From the NCBI GenBank assembly GCA_038239145.1, contig JBBSFB010000017.1, forward strand, positions 1-64,000: a stretch of 64,000 bases of DNA. Direction: 5' to 3'. A program made the position numbers and the translations under genes. This stretch comes from PALSA-610 sp038239145. Lineage in GTDB: Bacteria > Actinomycetota > Acidimicrobiia > IMCC26256 > PALSA-610. Positions 23,626 to 32,862 of the stretch are shown piece by piece. The notes beneath the pieces were generated by a model. The model searched no databases. It saw only the letters and a program-made list of their open reading frames with translations, and was not told the origin of the DNA. Every line of letters begins with the position of its first letter. Position 1 is the first letter of the stretch.

Positions 23626-24237
23626 TCAGTCGCCCTGGTACCGCTGCTCGAGCCAGGGATCGCCACGGTCGTGGTATCCGTTCTGCTCCCAGAACCCCGG
23701 CTCGTCGTGATCGAGCACCCGGAGTCCCGCGATGAACTTTGCGCTCTTCCAGAAGTAGAGGTGCGGGACGAGCAGTCGCGCCGGACCCCCGTGCGCGGGC
23801 TCGAGCGGACGGCCCTCGTAGTCCCACACGACCCACGCCTTGCCGCCGGTGACGTCGGCCAGGGGGAGGTTGGTCGTGTACGGAGTGTGCGAGAACGCGA
23901 GCACGTGGGTCGCCGTCGGTTGCACGCCCGCAATCTCGAGCAGCGTGTCGACGGAGACGCCGGTGAAGTTCACACCGAACTTCGACCAGGTGGTGACGCA
24001 GTGGATCGCGCCCGAGTACGCCGACGGCGGCAACGCGTGGATCTCGTCCCAGCTCCACGTCGTCGGCCGGTCGACGAGCCCTTCGATGGTGAACGTCCAT
24101 GTCGCGGTGTCGAGCCGGGGCGTCACCTCCGCGGTCAGCACCGGCCAACTGTTGCCCGTGTCGTACTGACCGGGAGGTAGTCGTGGATCGCGCTCTGCGT
24201 GTGCCCGCCCACCGAACCCTCGGGTGAATCTCGCCAT
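23626..24237 (-). CDS. sulfite oxidase-family molybdopterin oxidoreductase
   Basis: A 203-residue Mo-cofactor domain protein of the sulfite oxidase/YedY (MsrP) superfamily. The cysteine that ligates molybdenum is in GAIHCVTTWSKFGVNFTG. Other family landmarks are YTTNLPLADV and GGPARLLVPHLYFWKSAKF. It lacks a Tat signal and the dimerisation domain, so it is likely cytosolic and monomeric. The substrate is unknown. The next gene, a flavin reductase one base downstream, suggests an NAD(P)H-linked two-component enzyme. ATG 24237 gives the normal compact length. Confidence 0.87.
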   Translation of the reverse strand: MARFTRGFGGRAHAERDPRLPPGQYDTGNSWPVLTAEVTPRLDTATWTFTIEGLVDRPTTWSWDEIHALPPSAYSGAIHCVTTWSKFGVNFTGVSVDTLLEIAGVQPTATHVLAFSHTPYTTNLPLADVTGGKAWVVWDYEGRPLEPAHGGPARLLVPHLYFWKSAKFIAGLRVLDHDEPGFWEQNGYHDRGDPWLEQRYQGD

Positions 24238-24259
24238 GTCGTCCCTCCGCCTCGCGTCC

Positions 24260-25951
24260 CTATCCGTGCGTCGACAAGTATTCGTGAACCTGGCGGACGG
24301 CGCTAGATCCCTCGCCGACCGCGGCCGCGACGCGCTTCAACGAGCCGCTGCGCACGTCACCGACGGCGAAGACCCCCGGGATCGAGGTCTCGAACGGCAA
24401 CGGGTCCCGACCGCCGAAATCAGATCCGTCAGTGACGGCCTCCGGCAGGGAGCGATCGGTGACCACGAACCCGGATCGGTCGAGGAGCACGCAGTCACCG
24501 AGCCACGCGGTGGCCGGAACGGCGCCGATGAAGCAGAAGAGCCCTTGGCAGGGCACGGTCCGCCGCTCGCCGGTGGTGTTGTCTTCGAGGGTCACGTCTT
24601 CGAGGTGCTCAACGCCCCCGAGCCCGCGCACTTCGGTGTGCTGCAGCACGTCGATCCGGTCGTTGGCCTCGATCCGGGCGATCAGGTACCGCGACATCGT
24701 CGCCTCGAGCTGATGCCGGCGCACGACAAGTGACACGGGGCTGCCCTGCTGGGCCATGTAGATCGCGGCTTGGCCCGCGGAGTTGCCACCGCCGACGACG
24801 ATCGTGTTGAAACCGCGACACACACGCGCTTCGAGCTCGGTCGCGGCGTAGTAGACGCCGGCTCCTTCGAATCGCTCGAGATCCTCGACTTCGAGCCGGC
24901 GGTAACGCGCGCCCGACGCGATGATCACCGAGCGGGTCGGGATCTCGCTGCCGTCGGCCAGCACCACCACGTGGAAGCCGTCCTCCAGCCGCAACCCTCC
25001 GACCTCGCAGGGGGCGTTGAGCCGCGCCCCGAGCCGCAGGGCCTGGATCGCGGCGCGGCCCACGAGCTCACCTCCCGACACACCGTTCGGGAAGCCGACA
25101 TAGTTCTCGATGCGCGAGCTCGTGCCGGCTTGACCGCCGGGGCCGACGGCATCGAGCGACAGCGTCTCCAGGCCCTCCGACGCGCCGTACACCGACGCCG
25201 CGAGGCCGGCCGGTCCGGTACCGACGACGACGAGATCGCTGATGTACCCGGGGATGTTGTGATACGTCAGGCCGAGGTGTTCGGCGAGCTCGCCCACCGT
25301 CGGGTTCCGCAGGACGGCGGTGGGCGTGAACACGACCGGGACGTCGCGAGGACGGACGCCGATGCTCGCGAGATATACCGGCGCGTCGTCGATGTCTTCC
25401 AGGTCTATCCACTCGTGCGGGAGCCGGGCCCGGTTCACGAACGAGCGCAACGCCATCGCTTCCGACGAATACCGCGATCCGACGATGCGGATCGCGCCCG
25501 CACCTCCTCCCGCCCAGAGGATCTCCCGGCGGGCGAGAAACGCCCTGAAGACGGAGTCGGAGAAATCGGGTCGGGTGCTCATCAGCTGCCGCAGGGTGGC
25601 GAGCTCGATGGCCAGGACGCGCCCGGGTTCGGCGACGCGCGCAGTGAGGTACGCGCGTTGTCCGGTCAACAAGTTGAGCTCACCGACGAACCGGCCGGCG
25701 GTGTGCTTCGCGACGACGATTTCACCCACGTCGTCGAGGCGGACGATCTCGACCGCACCCTCGAGGACGACGAAGAAGTCGGGGGTGTCCCCGGCCCGGT
25801 ACAAGATGGCGCCGGGTTCGACCGCGCGCACCTCGCCGAACTGCTCGAGGTCTTCGATCGTCGCCGCGTCGAGTGTCGGCCATGCCACGTCGGACGCCGG
25901 AAAACCCGTCTGGGTCAGGCCGGCCGCGTCGGTGTGGTCGTCGTCGCTCAT
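24260..25951 (-). CDS. cNMP-binding, thioredoxin-reductase-like FAD oxidoreductase
   Basis: A 563-residue three-part protein. Residues about 30-145 form a cyclic-nucleotide-binding fold (GAILYRAGDTPDFFVVLEG; GRFVGELNLLTGQRAYLTARV). Residues about 155-235 are a glutaredoxin-like stretch without a redox CxxC. The remainder is a thioredoxin-reductase-like FAD/NADPH module (VVVGTGPAGLAASVYGASEG; IVVGGGNSAGQAAIYMA; GVFAVGDVRSGSLKRVA). At the position of the TrxR redox CxxC it reads YYAATELEA, so no disulfide chemistry is expected there. This architecture is known but its reaction is not. It is 22 bases from the Mo-oxidoreductase gene, on the same strand. Confidence 0.85.
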   Translation of the reverse strand: MSDDDHTDAAGLTQTGFPASDVAWPTLDAATIEDLEQFGEVRAVEPGAILYRAGDTPDFFVVLEGAVEIVRLDDVGEIVVAKHTAGRFVGELNLLTGQRAYLTARVAEPGRVLAIELATLRQLMSTRPDFSDSVFRAFLARREILWAGGGAGAIRIVGSRYSSEAMALRSFVNRARLPHEWIDLEDIDDAPVYLASIGVRPRDVPVVFTPTAVLRNPTVGELAEHLGLTYHNIPGYISDLVVVGTGPAGLAASVYGASEGLETLSLDAVGPGGQAGTSSRIENYVGFPNGVSGGELVGRAAIQALRLGARLNAPCEVGGLRLEDGFHVVVLADGSEIPTRSVIIASGARYRRLEVEDLERFEGAGVYYAATELEARVCRGFNTIVVGGGNSAGQAAIYMAQQGSPVSLVVRRHQLEATMSRYLIARIEANDRIDVLQHTEVRGLGGVEHLEDVTLEDNTTGERRTVPCQGLFCFIGAVPATAWLGDCVLLDRSGFVVTDRSLPEAVTDGSDFGGRDPLPFETSIPGVFAVGDVRSGSLKRVAAAVGEGSSAVRQVHEYLSTHG

Positions 25952-26044
25952 GTCGCGATCACCTTAGGGGTAGCACCCGCCGGGGCAATCCCTCGCGTCG
26001 ATCGAGTAGTGATGGGATCCTGTTCGCGGATCCGAGGAGATTCC

Positions 26045-26941
26045 ATGGCATCGAACGAGTGGCCGGAGCTCACGCTGTCAGTCTGGGACGACACCCGTGC
26101 GACCGTGCACATGTGGACGCAGATCGTGGGCAAGATCCGGCTCGCGCTCGAGCCGCCCGAGAACCATTGGTGGCAGGTCACGCTGTACGTCTCTGCGCGG
26201 GGACTCACCACATCGCTCATGCACTCGGGCGATCGCGACATCGAGATCGAATTCGATTTCGTCGACCATGTGCTCTCCCTGCGCTCGACCACAGGGCAAT
26301 CGCGCGCGGTCGCGCTCGAACCGCGCTCGGTCGCGAGCTTCTACGAGGCGACGATCACCGCGCTCCGGGAGCTCGGGGTGCACGTCGACATCCTGGCCCG
26401 CCCGGTCGAGATCCCCGACGCGATCCCCTTCGCGGTCGACACCGAGCACCACGCGTACGACGCCGACGCGATGCATCGGTTCTGGCTCGCGCTCGTGCAG
26501 GTCGACCGGGTGTTGAAGCAGTTCCGGGGCCGGTTCGTCGGCAAGGCGAGCCCCGTCCACTTCTTCTGGGGCGCGTTCGATCTCGCCACGACCCGGTTCT
26601 CCGGACGGAGCGCGCCGGTCCATCCCGGCGGCGTACCCAACTGCGCCGACTGGGTCATGCAGGAGGCCTACAGCCACGAGGTGAGCAGCTGCGGCTTGTG
26701 GCCGGGCGGCAGCGAGGAAGGATCCTTCTACTCGTACGCATACCCCGAGCCCGCCGGCTTCTCGGCGTGGAGCCGTGTGCCGGACGCCGCGCACTACCAC
26801 GCTGCGCTCGGCGAGTTCGTGCTCCCGTACCGGGCGGTGCGCACCGCCGACGATCCCGATGAGCTGTTGCTGGAATTCCTCCAGGGCACCTACGAGGCCG
26901 CCGCCGAAAACGCGCACTGGGATCGCACCCTCACCACCTGA
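26045..26941 (+). CDS. DUF5996 family protein
   Basis: A 298-residue cytosolic protein of the DUF5996 family, of unknown function. Conserved features are the N-terminal WPELTLSVWDDTRATVHMWTQ, the NHWWQVTLYVSARGLTTS stretch, and the C-terminal aromatic block VHFFWGAFDLATTRFSGR and GSFYSYAYPEP. GAGGAG 6 bases before ATG 26045 supports the start. It is monocistronic, divergent from the cNMP-TrxR-like gene and convergent with the MFS gene. Confidence 0.85.
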   Translation: MASNEWPELTLSVWDDTRATVHMWTQIVGKIRLALEPPENHWWQVTLYVSARGLTTSLMHSGDRDIEIEFDFVDHVLSLRSTTGQSRAVALEPRSVASFYEATITALRELGVHVDILARPVEIPDAIPFAVDTEHHAYDADAMHRFWLALVQVDRVLKQFRGRFVGKASPVHFFWGAFDLATTRFSGRSAPVHPGGVPNCADWVMQEAYSHEVSSCGLWPGGSEEGSFYSYAYPEPAGFSAWSRVPDAAHYHAALGEFVLPYRAVRTADDPDELLLEFLQGTYEAAAENAHWDRTLTT

Positions 26942-26952
26942 ACCGCGAGGGG

Positions 26953-28449
26953 TTACGCGGGGACGGGGCAGCGCGCGGGGTCGGGTTGCAATGGCGGTCC
27001 GTCGACCGAGCAGTACGTCTTCCGGGCACTGGCGCGTCCCCGCACGTGCGACCGCAGGCCGATGAAGCTCAGCGGTGCGGCCAGTGCGGCGACGATCGCG
27101 GCGATGACGAGCGCGACCCGGAATGCGTGGGTCACTTCGTCGGCGCCGGACGCCGCGGTGAGCCCCGACACGACGGGCACCACGGCCAACGCGGCCAGGC
27201 CGGCGGTGCGCGCGATCGCGTTGTTGACGCCCGACGCGATGCTCACATGATCAGGGTCAACCGATCCCATGACGGTGGCCGTCAAAGGCGCGACGAACGT
27301 CACGAGGCCCAGGCCGAACACGAACGCGCCGGGCAGCACGTCCGCGACCCAGGTGGCATGCGGACCGATCCGGGTCAAGAGCAAGAGACCCGCGCCCGCG
27401 AGGATCGGGCCGGCGGTCAGTTGCACTCGTGGACCGATCCGTTGGGCGAGGGCACCGGAGCGCGCCGAGAACGCGAACATCAAGAGCGTGGCGGGCAGTA
27501 ACGCGATGCCCGCGCGCAGGGCCGACCAACCGACGGCGACCTGCAGCTCGTACACCACCAAGAAGAATGCCACTCCCAGCGCGCTGTAGAGCAAGACCGT
27601 CGCGAGGTTGGTGACCGTGAACTCGCGACTCCGGAACAGCGCGGGCGGCACGAGCGGATCGTGCGCGTGCCGCATGCGCCACACGAACGCGGCAATGCCG
27701 ATCACGGCAATCACCCCGCCGCCGATCACGGCGATATCGGTCCACCCTCGCGGTCCGGCCTCGGTCAACGCCCACGTGGCCGCGCCCAAACTGAGCACGG
27801 CCAGGGCGGCGCCGACGAGATCGAGGCCCTTGGCTGCGTGCGGATCGCGGGTTTCCGGGACCGCGGCACGCGTACAGGCGATGACAAGCGCGGCGACGGG
27901 AACGTTGATCAGGAACGCCCACCGCCACCCGGGGCCGTCGACCAACCATCCTCCCACGAACGGGCCGATCGCGCCGGCGACACCGCCGAGGCCCGACCAC
28001 GCACCGACCGCGGCGGCCCGATCGTCCTCGTGGAAGCTCGCCTGCAGGATCGCGAGGCTCCCCGGCGTCAACAGTGCGGCCCCGACTCCCTGCAACACTC
28101 GCGCGAAGACGAGGACCTCGATGTTCGGCGCCGCGCCGCACAGCAACGACGCCGCCGCGAACCAGACGGTCCCGATCACGAAGACGCGGCGGCGACCGAA
28201 ACGGTCGCCGAGAGCGCCACCGAGGAGGATCAGCGACGCGAGCGCGAGCAGGTAACCGGTCAGCACCCACTGCAACCCGCTGACTGTCGCGTGAAAATCG
28301 GAACCGATGTGCGGGAGCGCAACATTGACGACCGTCGCGTCGAGCGCGGCCATGCCGCTCGCGCCAACGGTCGCGACGAGCGCGATCCGTCCTCGCGTCG
28401 AATGCAGTCGTAGGCCCTCGGGAGCGACGATCGCGTCGGGGGTGGCCAC
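26953..28449 (-). CDS. DHA2-type MFS drug exporter
   Basis: A 498-residue multidrug:proton antiporter of the 14-helix EmrB/QacA type. Motif A is clear (LGGALGDRFGRRRVF), as are the TM1 motif D1 (ALDATVVNVALPHIG) and motif C in GLGGVAGAIGPFVGGWLVD. The hydrophilic C-terminus is short. The substrate is unknown. The start is GTG 28449. It lies 70 bases downstream of a decayed ABC exporter on the same strand, so the region may once have held redundant efflux systems. Confidence 0.93.
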   Translation of the reverse strand: MATPDAIVAPEGLRLHSTRGRIALVATVGASGMAALDATVVNVALPHIGSDFHATVSGLQWVLTGYLLALASLILLGGALGDRFGRRRVFVIGTVWFAAASLLCGAAPNIEVLVFARVLQGVGAALLTPGSLAILQASFHEDDRAAAVGAWSGLGGVAGAIGPFVGGWLVDGPGWRWAFLINVPVAALVIACTRAAVPETRDPHAAKGLDLVGAALAVLSLGAATWALTEAGPRGWTDIAVIGGGVIAVIGIAAFVWRMRHAHDPLVPPALFRSREFTVTNLATVLLYSALGVAFFLVVYELQVAVGWSALRAGIALLPATLLMFAFSARSGALAQRIGPRVQLTAGPILAGAGLLLLTRIGPHATWVADVLPGAFVFGLGLVTFVAPLTATVMGSVDPDHVSIASGVNNAIARTAGLAALAVVPVVSGLTAASGADEVTHAFRVALVIAAIVAALAAPLSFIGLRSHVRGRASARKTYCSVDGPPLQPDPARCPVPA

Positions 28450-28518
28450 GTCGGAACCCTACCGACGAGCCGCGCGGGCCAAACGCGCCACCAACCTCGC
28501 GGGAGAACACAGCTAGCG

Positions 28519-29096
28519 CTACGGCGGGTCCCAACGGAAGCGTTGGGCCGCGACGAGCAGCGCCCCGATACCCCACGCCAACAGCACCGCCACGTGCGCG
28601 CCCGAGATCCCGCTTCCGTGCACGGTCGGATCGAAGAGCGCGACCATCTGCTGGGCGAGGTGGCGGATCGGGAACACCGCTGCGATCCGCCCCGGCACCG
28701 ACGCGTTCGCGATCGACCCGAAGATGCCGGAGATGAACAGCAAGGGCGCGACGATGACCGCGTTCCCCACGATGCCCGACAGGAAACGACCGGCGGCAAC
28801 GGTGTGCCCCGCACACGCTTCAACACGCCCCGGTCGCGTCGGATCGAGATGGAGAACGCGAGATTCGAATAACACGCGGAGATCACACCGAACGCCACGA
28901 TCGACGGCACGTAGTACTGCGCGAACTTCGCGCTCCCGTGCGCGAGCTGGATGCGGTTATTGCCGTTGATCGCGGCGAAGATCACGAGAAACATCAACGG
29001 GAACGCGGAGGTGAAGCCCGCCGACGCCGGATTCCGCCAGAAGATCTTCCGCTCCCAACGAATCTGACGGAGCACCGCCGTCACCCGGCCCGTCAT
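28519..29096 (-). pseudogene. DrrB-like ABC-2 permease, frameshifted
   Basis: The N-terminal part (MTGRVTAVLRQIRWERKIFWRN ... ISIRRDRGVLKRVRGTPLPP) is in one frame. The continuation (AGRFLSGIVGNAVIVAPLLF ... WDPP) is in another. The break lies near 28795, where about ten bases appear lost between the conserved GTPLPP and AGRF segments. The remaining membrane helices are intact in pieces. It is the partner of the decayed ATPase gene immediately upstream; both would be needed for export. Confidence 0.8.
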
Positions 29097-29106
29097 GCCG
29101 AGCCCG

Positions 29107-29940
29107 TCACGGCGCGCTGTCTTCGTCGGTGTTTCCGATCAGCTGGAGCTAGACGTCCTCGAGCGACGGGCGGGCGACCGCGAGCCCTGCGAGCTCCTCG
29201 CCCCGTCCGATCGCCCACAGCGTGAGGTCGCGCAAGACCGCGGTCGGGTGCGCGGATCGCACTTGGGCGACACGCGCCGCTTCTTCTGTCGCCGCGACCG
29301 GAAGGTCGGACACGGCGACGCCCGCAGGAAGGTCGAATCGGATCGTCGCGATCGGCGAGCGCCTGGGCCTCCTCCATGTAGTGCGTCGTGGGGAGCACGG
29401 TCTTGCCGAGATCGCCGAGCCGGCGGATGACGTCCCACGCCTGGCGTCGGGCCGAGGGATCGAAGCCGGTCGTCGGCTCGTCGAGGAACAGGAGATCGGG
29501 ATCACCGACGAGACCGAGCCCTAGGTGAGGCGTCGCTGTTGACCACCCGACAACGTCCGCACCCGGCTCGCAGCCTTCTCCCCGAGATCGACGAGCTCGA
29601 TCACCTCGTCGACGGAGCGCGGCGTCGGGTAGTAGCCCGCGTACATCTCCAGCATCTCGCGCGCAGTCAGGTGCGGGTCGAAGCCGCCGGACTGCAGGAC
29701 GATGCCGGTCCGGGTCCGGAACTCGGCGCCTCCGCTCGCAGGGTCGTGGCCGAGCACGCTCACGTCGCCCGCGTCGCGGATGCGGTATCCCTCGAGGATC
29801 TCGACCGTCGTCGTCTTGCCCGCACTGTTCGGCCCGAGCACGGCGACCACTTCGCCTTCCGCTACGTCGAAGCTGAGATCGCGCACGGCGGCGAAATCGC
29901 CGTACGACTTGCGGAGCCCCCGGACCTCGATCGCGTTCAC
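29107..29940 (-). pseudogene. DrrA-like ABC exporter ATPase with several lesions
   Basis: The N-terminal half is normal: GTG 29940, Walker A LGPNSAGKTTT, Q-loop VLQSGGFDP and signature TLSGGQQRRL. A one-base deletion then gives a TAG at 29521-29523. The next frame carries Walker B (LLFLDEPTTGFDP) to MEEAQALADR, where a second deletion near 29345 removes about 20-25 residues and shifts frame again. The C-terminal part (ATIRFDLPAGVAVSDL ... PSLEDV) ends at TAG 29149-29151, where family members have Tyr (normally SLEDVYL), and the older stop is at 29107. Three independent lesions make a functional product very unlikely. Confidence 0.85.
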
Positions 29941-29975
29941 GCCGTCATACTCGCATCGACGCCCAGCGCGCTCGG

Positions 29976-30890
29976 TCAGGACGAGGCGACTGCCACCTGG
30001 GCGCGCCGGCTCGCGAGCCGGCGCCCGATCTTCCCGATGCGCGCGATGTGATGGACGATGCGCTCCCGCGCGATCTCGGCCTCCGGGCACAGGCCCTCGA
30101 CCGTCTCGATTCCCCAGTGCCGCAGCACCACGGGTACAAGGACCTGGTCGTGGTGCAACACGAGGTCGTAAATGCCCTCGGAAGCGATCGCGTTGGCGTG
30201 CGCGGTGAAGTCGGGGATGCCGCCACCCGGCATCTCGAACGTACGCACTTGGCGCTCGATCGCACACATCGTCGCCGACGGGTCGATCTCGAGGGCGGCC
30301 GACACGAGGTCGCGGTAGAAGAGGTAATGGAGGTTCTCGTCTGCGGCGACGCGCGCCATGACGCGATAGCCCGACTCGTCGTCGAGGAGGTTGCCGGTGT
30401 TGCGATGCGAGATACGGGTGGCGAGCTCCTGCAGCGCGACGTACGCGAGCGTGTCGACCGCGGTGTCGGGCTGCGGCACCTGACCACCACAGACCTGCTG
30501 CATCCGGGCCCGTTCGAGTGCGTCGAGATCGACGGAGTGCGTCACCGCGATGTAGTCGCGAATCACGATCGCGTGCCGCATCTCCTCGGCCGTCCACCGC
30601 TTTGCCCACTCCCGCCAAATGTCGTTCGCGAACATCCGGTTGATCGTCTCGAAGTAATACGGAAGGTTGTCCTCGGTGAGGAGATTGACGATGAGCGCGC
30701 TGCGCACCCCGGGCCGCAGTGGCGAGCTCGCTTCGTCGAAGTCGCCGCGCGGATCGGTCTCGACCGCGCGCTCCCACGGGATCAGGTCGTGGGGCATCCA
30801 CGACTTCGTGGTGGCCAAGTGGCGCTCGAACAGCCGCTCGACCTCGGGCGTGAGGATCTCGACCAGATCGCGTTGGCTCGTGAGGGTCAT
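29976..30890 (-). CDS. acyl-ACP desaturase (DesA-type)
   Basis: A 304-residue soluble diiron desaturase that introduces a double bond into acyl-ACP chains, as do plant stearoyl-ACP desaturase and mycobacterial DesA1/DesA2. The two iron-binding motifs are visible: EExRH in WTAEEMRHAIV and DExxH in AADENLHYLF. Length and helix pattern fit. ATG 30890 has TAGGCT 6 bases upstream, so the transcript is probably leaderless. A 26-base perfect palindrome covers this -10 box, suggesting lipid-responsive repression. Electron donor genes are not adjacent, though a flavin reductase lies 6 kb away. Confidence 0.92.
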   Translation of the reverse strand: MTLTSQRDLVEILTPEVERLFERHLATTKSWMPHDLIPWERAVETDPRGDFDEASSPLRPGVRSALIVNLLTEDNLPYYFETINRMFANDIWREWAKRWTAEEMRHAIVIRDYIAVTHSVDLDALERARMQQVCGGQVPQPDTAVDTLAYVALQELATRISHRNTGNLLDDESGYRVMARVAADENLHYLFYRDLVSAALEIDPSATMCAIERQVRTFEMPGGGIPDFTAHANAIASEGIYDLVLHHDQVLVPVVLRHWGIETVEGLCPEAEIARERIVHHIARIGKIGRRLASRRAQVAVASS

Positions 30891-30895
30891 GACCC

Positions 30896-30921
30896 AAGCC
30901 TACCTACCCGTAGGTAGGCTT
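30896..30921. promoter_or_regulatory. 26-base perfect palindrome at the desaturase promoter
   Basis: AAGCCTACCTAC (30896-30907) and GTAGGTAGGCTT (30910-30921) are exact inverted copies separated by CC. The minus-strand TAGGCT within it is the likely -10 of the desaturase gene. The size and symmetry fit a TetR-family operator, but no regulator gene adjoins it. Confidence 0.75.
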
Positions 30922-30998
30922 TAAACCATAGGCGACCGCCGCGTCCGGAACTCGCCGGGAGGCGCCCCCTTCGCGACCGGAGTCGGTACGTTCGGGCC

Positions 30999-31595
30999 AT
31001 GATCATCATCGTCGCGGCGCTCAAAGGCGGGGTCGGCAAGACCACGACCTCGGTTTATCTGTCGGCGCTGGCGGCAGCCCGGCGGCCCGCCACCCTGATC
31101 GACGCCGATCCGCAGGCCAGTGCCGCCGACTGGATCGAGAGCACCGAGGACGAGTACCTCGAACGGGTGAGCCTGATCGAGGCGCCCACCGATCGGCTTT
31201 TGCTGAAGGCGCTCGAGAAAATCGACGCCGAGGAGGTCGCGGTGGTTGACACGCCGCCTGGCAACGAACGACTGCTCGCCAAGGCCATCGAAAAAGCCGA
31301 CGTCGTCGTCGTGCCGACCCGCATCGGCGGCGTCGAGACAGCACGGGTCGAAGCCGTCCTCGACCTCGTGCCCCACAAGCTTCCGGTCGGTCTCGTGATC
31401 TCCTCCGCGCGCACGTACACGCGCGACTACCAAGAGGTTGTCGACGCGTGGACGGAAGCGAACGTCGCGGTTTGGGGCAGCGTGCCCGAGCGGGTGTCGA
31501 TCGCATCCGGTCCGGAAGCGCCGTTGTCGCCCGACGGTATCGACGCCTACCGGACCGTGTGGCGGCGCGCGCTGCGGGCAGTGCGCGAGGGCTAA
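30999..31595 (+). CDS. orphan ParA/MinD-like ATPase
   Basis: A 198-residue deviant Walker ATPase. The N-terminus has KGGVGKTTTSVYLSALA, then LIDADPQASAADW (switch I) and VVDTPPGN (switch II). It is shorter than chromosomal ParA (about 260-330) and has no N-terminal DNA-binding domain. There is no ParB or other partner next to it, so it may position an unknown cargo or be an orphan regulator. It lies opposite the desaturase, and its TAA overlaps the TAG of the convergent amidohydrolase by three bases. Confidence 0.87.
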   Translation: MIIIVAALKGGVGKTTTSVYLSALAAARRPATLIDADPQASAADWIESTEDEYLERVSLIEAPTDRLLLKALEKIDAEEVAVVDTPPGNERLLAKAIEKADVVVVPTRIGGVETARVEAVLDLVPHKLPVGLVISSARTYTRDYQEVVDAWTEANVAVWGSVPERVSIASGPEAPLSPDGIDAYRTVWRRALRAVREG

Positions 31596-32779
31596 CCGAT
31601 CGATATCTCGCGCCGGTCGAGCACCGGGCCGAGGAGATCGGTGAAGTTGTCGACGTAGAACTTGTCGCGCCGCGCGCCGTCGATCGCGCTCGCGTCCATG
31701 CTGCGCTCGAAGCGCGCGATCGGATTGCGGCCACCCTCGACGTGGGGGAAGTCCGACGAGAACATGCAAACGTCAGGCCCGGCGTTCGCGATCGTCCAAC
31801 CCGTGTCCTCGTGCGGATACGGAGTCACACGCACTTGTCGCTGCACGTACTCGCTCGGGCGCAGGTCCATCTCCTGCAGTCGGGTTTCGTTCTTCCGGAA
31901 CGCTTCGTGTGCAGAATCGAGCGAGCGCATCCAGCCGGGCACCCAGGTGGCCCCAAGCTCGATAACGCCTATACGCAAGGCCGGATGCCGCATCAACACG
32001 CCGTCGATGATCAGTGCGTTCAGCGTCTGCATCACCGGGAGCGGGATCGACATGTAGTCGATCGACTTGAAGTTCGTGTCGCCGCCGTGGAAGTCGGGCA
32101 CCGCCGGCCGACCATTGTCGAAGAAGTCGGGTGACATCACGTTGGCACCCGCACCCGCGACGTGCAGCACGACGGGCACGCCGGCGTGTGCGCACGCGTC
32201 CCACATCGGCTCGAGCGCGAGGTGGCTCGGCGAATGACCCGCGGGATACTGACCGATCCACACGGCCGCGCTGCCGGCGTCGATCGCTTCGGTGGTGAGC
32301 GCAACTGCAGCCGAGGTGTCCCCGACCGGCACGACCGTCACGGGAAGCAACCGCGAGTCGACCGAACACCAGTCGAGCACGGCGCGGTGTTGCGCGCGCG
32401 CGACCGTCACTGCCATCTTGTGATCGCCGTCGCGATCGAACCGCAACGCGTGTGGACTCGTGAAAGTGTCGAACACGAGTTGGCTCGAGAACCCCAGGAG
32501 GTCGAGCGCGGCGGGACGATCGGAGTTCAGGAACGAACCCGTCGCGAGGAAGTTCTTGCGCAGCGTGATCTGCGTGGCATCGTCGGCCCGGTAGGTCGGG
32601 TCCCGATGCTTCGCGGCCGCCCGTTCGACCGAATCCTGCGGCGTCGTGTCCTCGTTCGCGTCGGTCCAGACGCGGGGGAACCGTTCGCGCGCGCCGGCTT
32701 CGAGGTAGGGCTCGAGCCAGTTCGCCGGCTCCATGATGTGCGAGTCGGCGTCGTGCATCGGTCTTGTCGCGTAGGGCAC
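31592..32779 (-). CDS. amidohydrolase 2-family metal-dependent hydrolase
   Basis: A 395-residue TIM-barrel enzyme of the amidohydrolase-related family, which includes decarboxylases of ACMSD type. The N-terminal metal-binding motif is the HDADSHIME variant, with another His in VVLHVAGAGANV. IGVIELGATWVPGWM and MFSSDFPHVEGG are family landmarks near the C-terminus. The substrate is unknown; related proteins often occur in aromatic or lipid degradation clusters of actinobacteria. It starts at GTG 32779; an internal ATG seven codons in (MHDADSH) is also possible. Confidence 0.87.
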   Translation of the reverse strand: MPYATRPMHDADSHIMEPANWLEPYLEAGARERFPRVWTDANEDTTPQDSVERAAAKHRDPTYRADDATQITLRKNFLATGSFLNSDRPAALDLLGFSSQLVFDTFTSPHALRFDRDGDHKMAVTVARAQHRAVLDWCSVDSRLLPVTVVPVGDTSAAVALTTEAIDAGSAAVWIGQYPAGHSPSHLALEPMWDACAHAGVPVVLHVAGAGANVMSPDFFDNGRPAVPDFHGGDTNFKSIDYMSIPLPVMQTLNALIIDGVLMRHPALRIGVIELGATWVPGWMRSLDSAHEAFRKNETRLQEMDLRPSEYVQRQVRVTPYPHEDTGWTIANAGPDVCMFSSDFPHVEGGRNPIARFERSMDASAIDGARRDKFYVDNFTDLLGPVLDRREISIG

Positions 32780-32862
32780 GCCGCGGGACGCTAATTGCTT
32801 GCTCGGGCCCCCGCCAGGGGTACCCGGCCGATAATGCTCTTCTCCTAATACTCTGATTCTGA

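Noticed and set aside
28488..28500. CCACCAAC resembling the palindromic element arm
   Set aside because: No matching right arm or central nonamer follows at the right distance.
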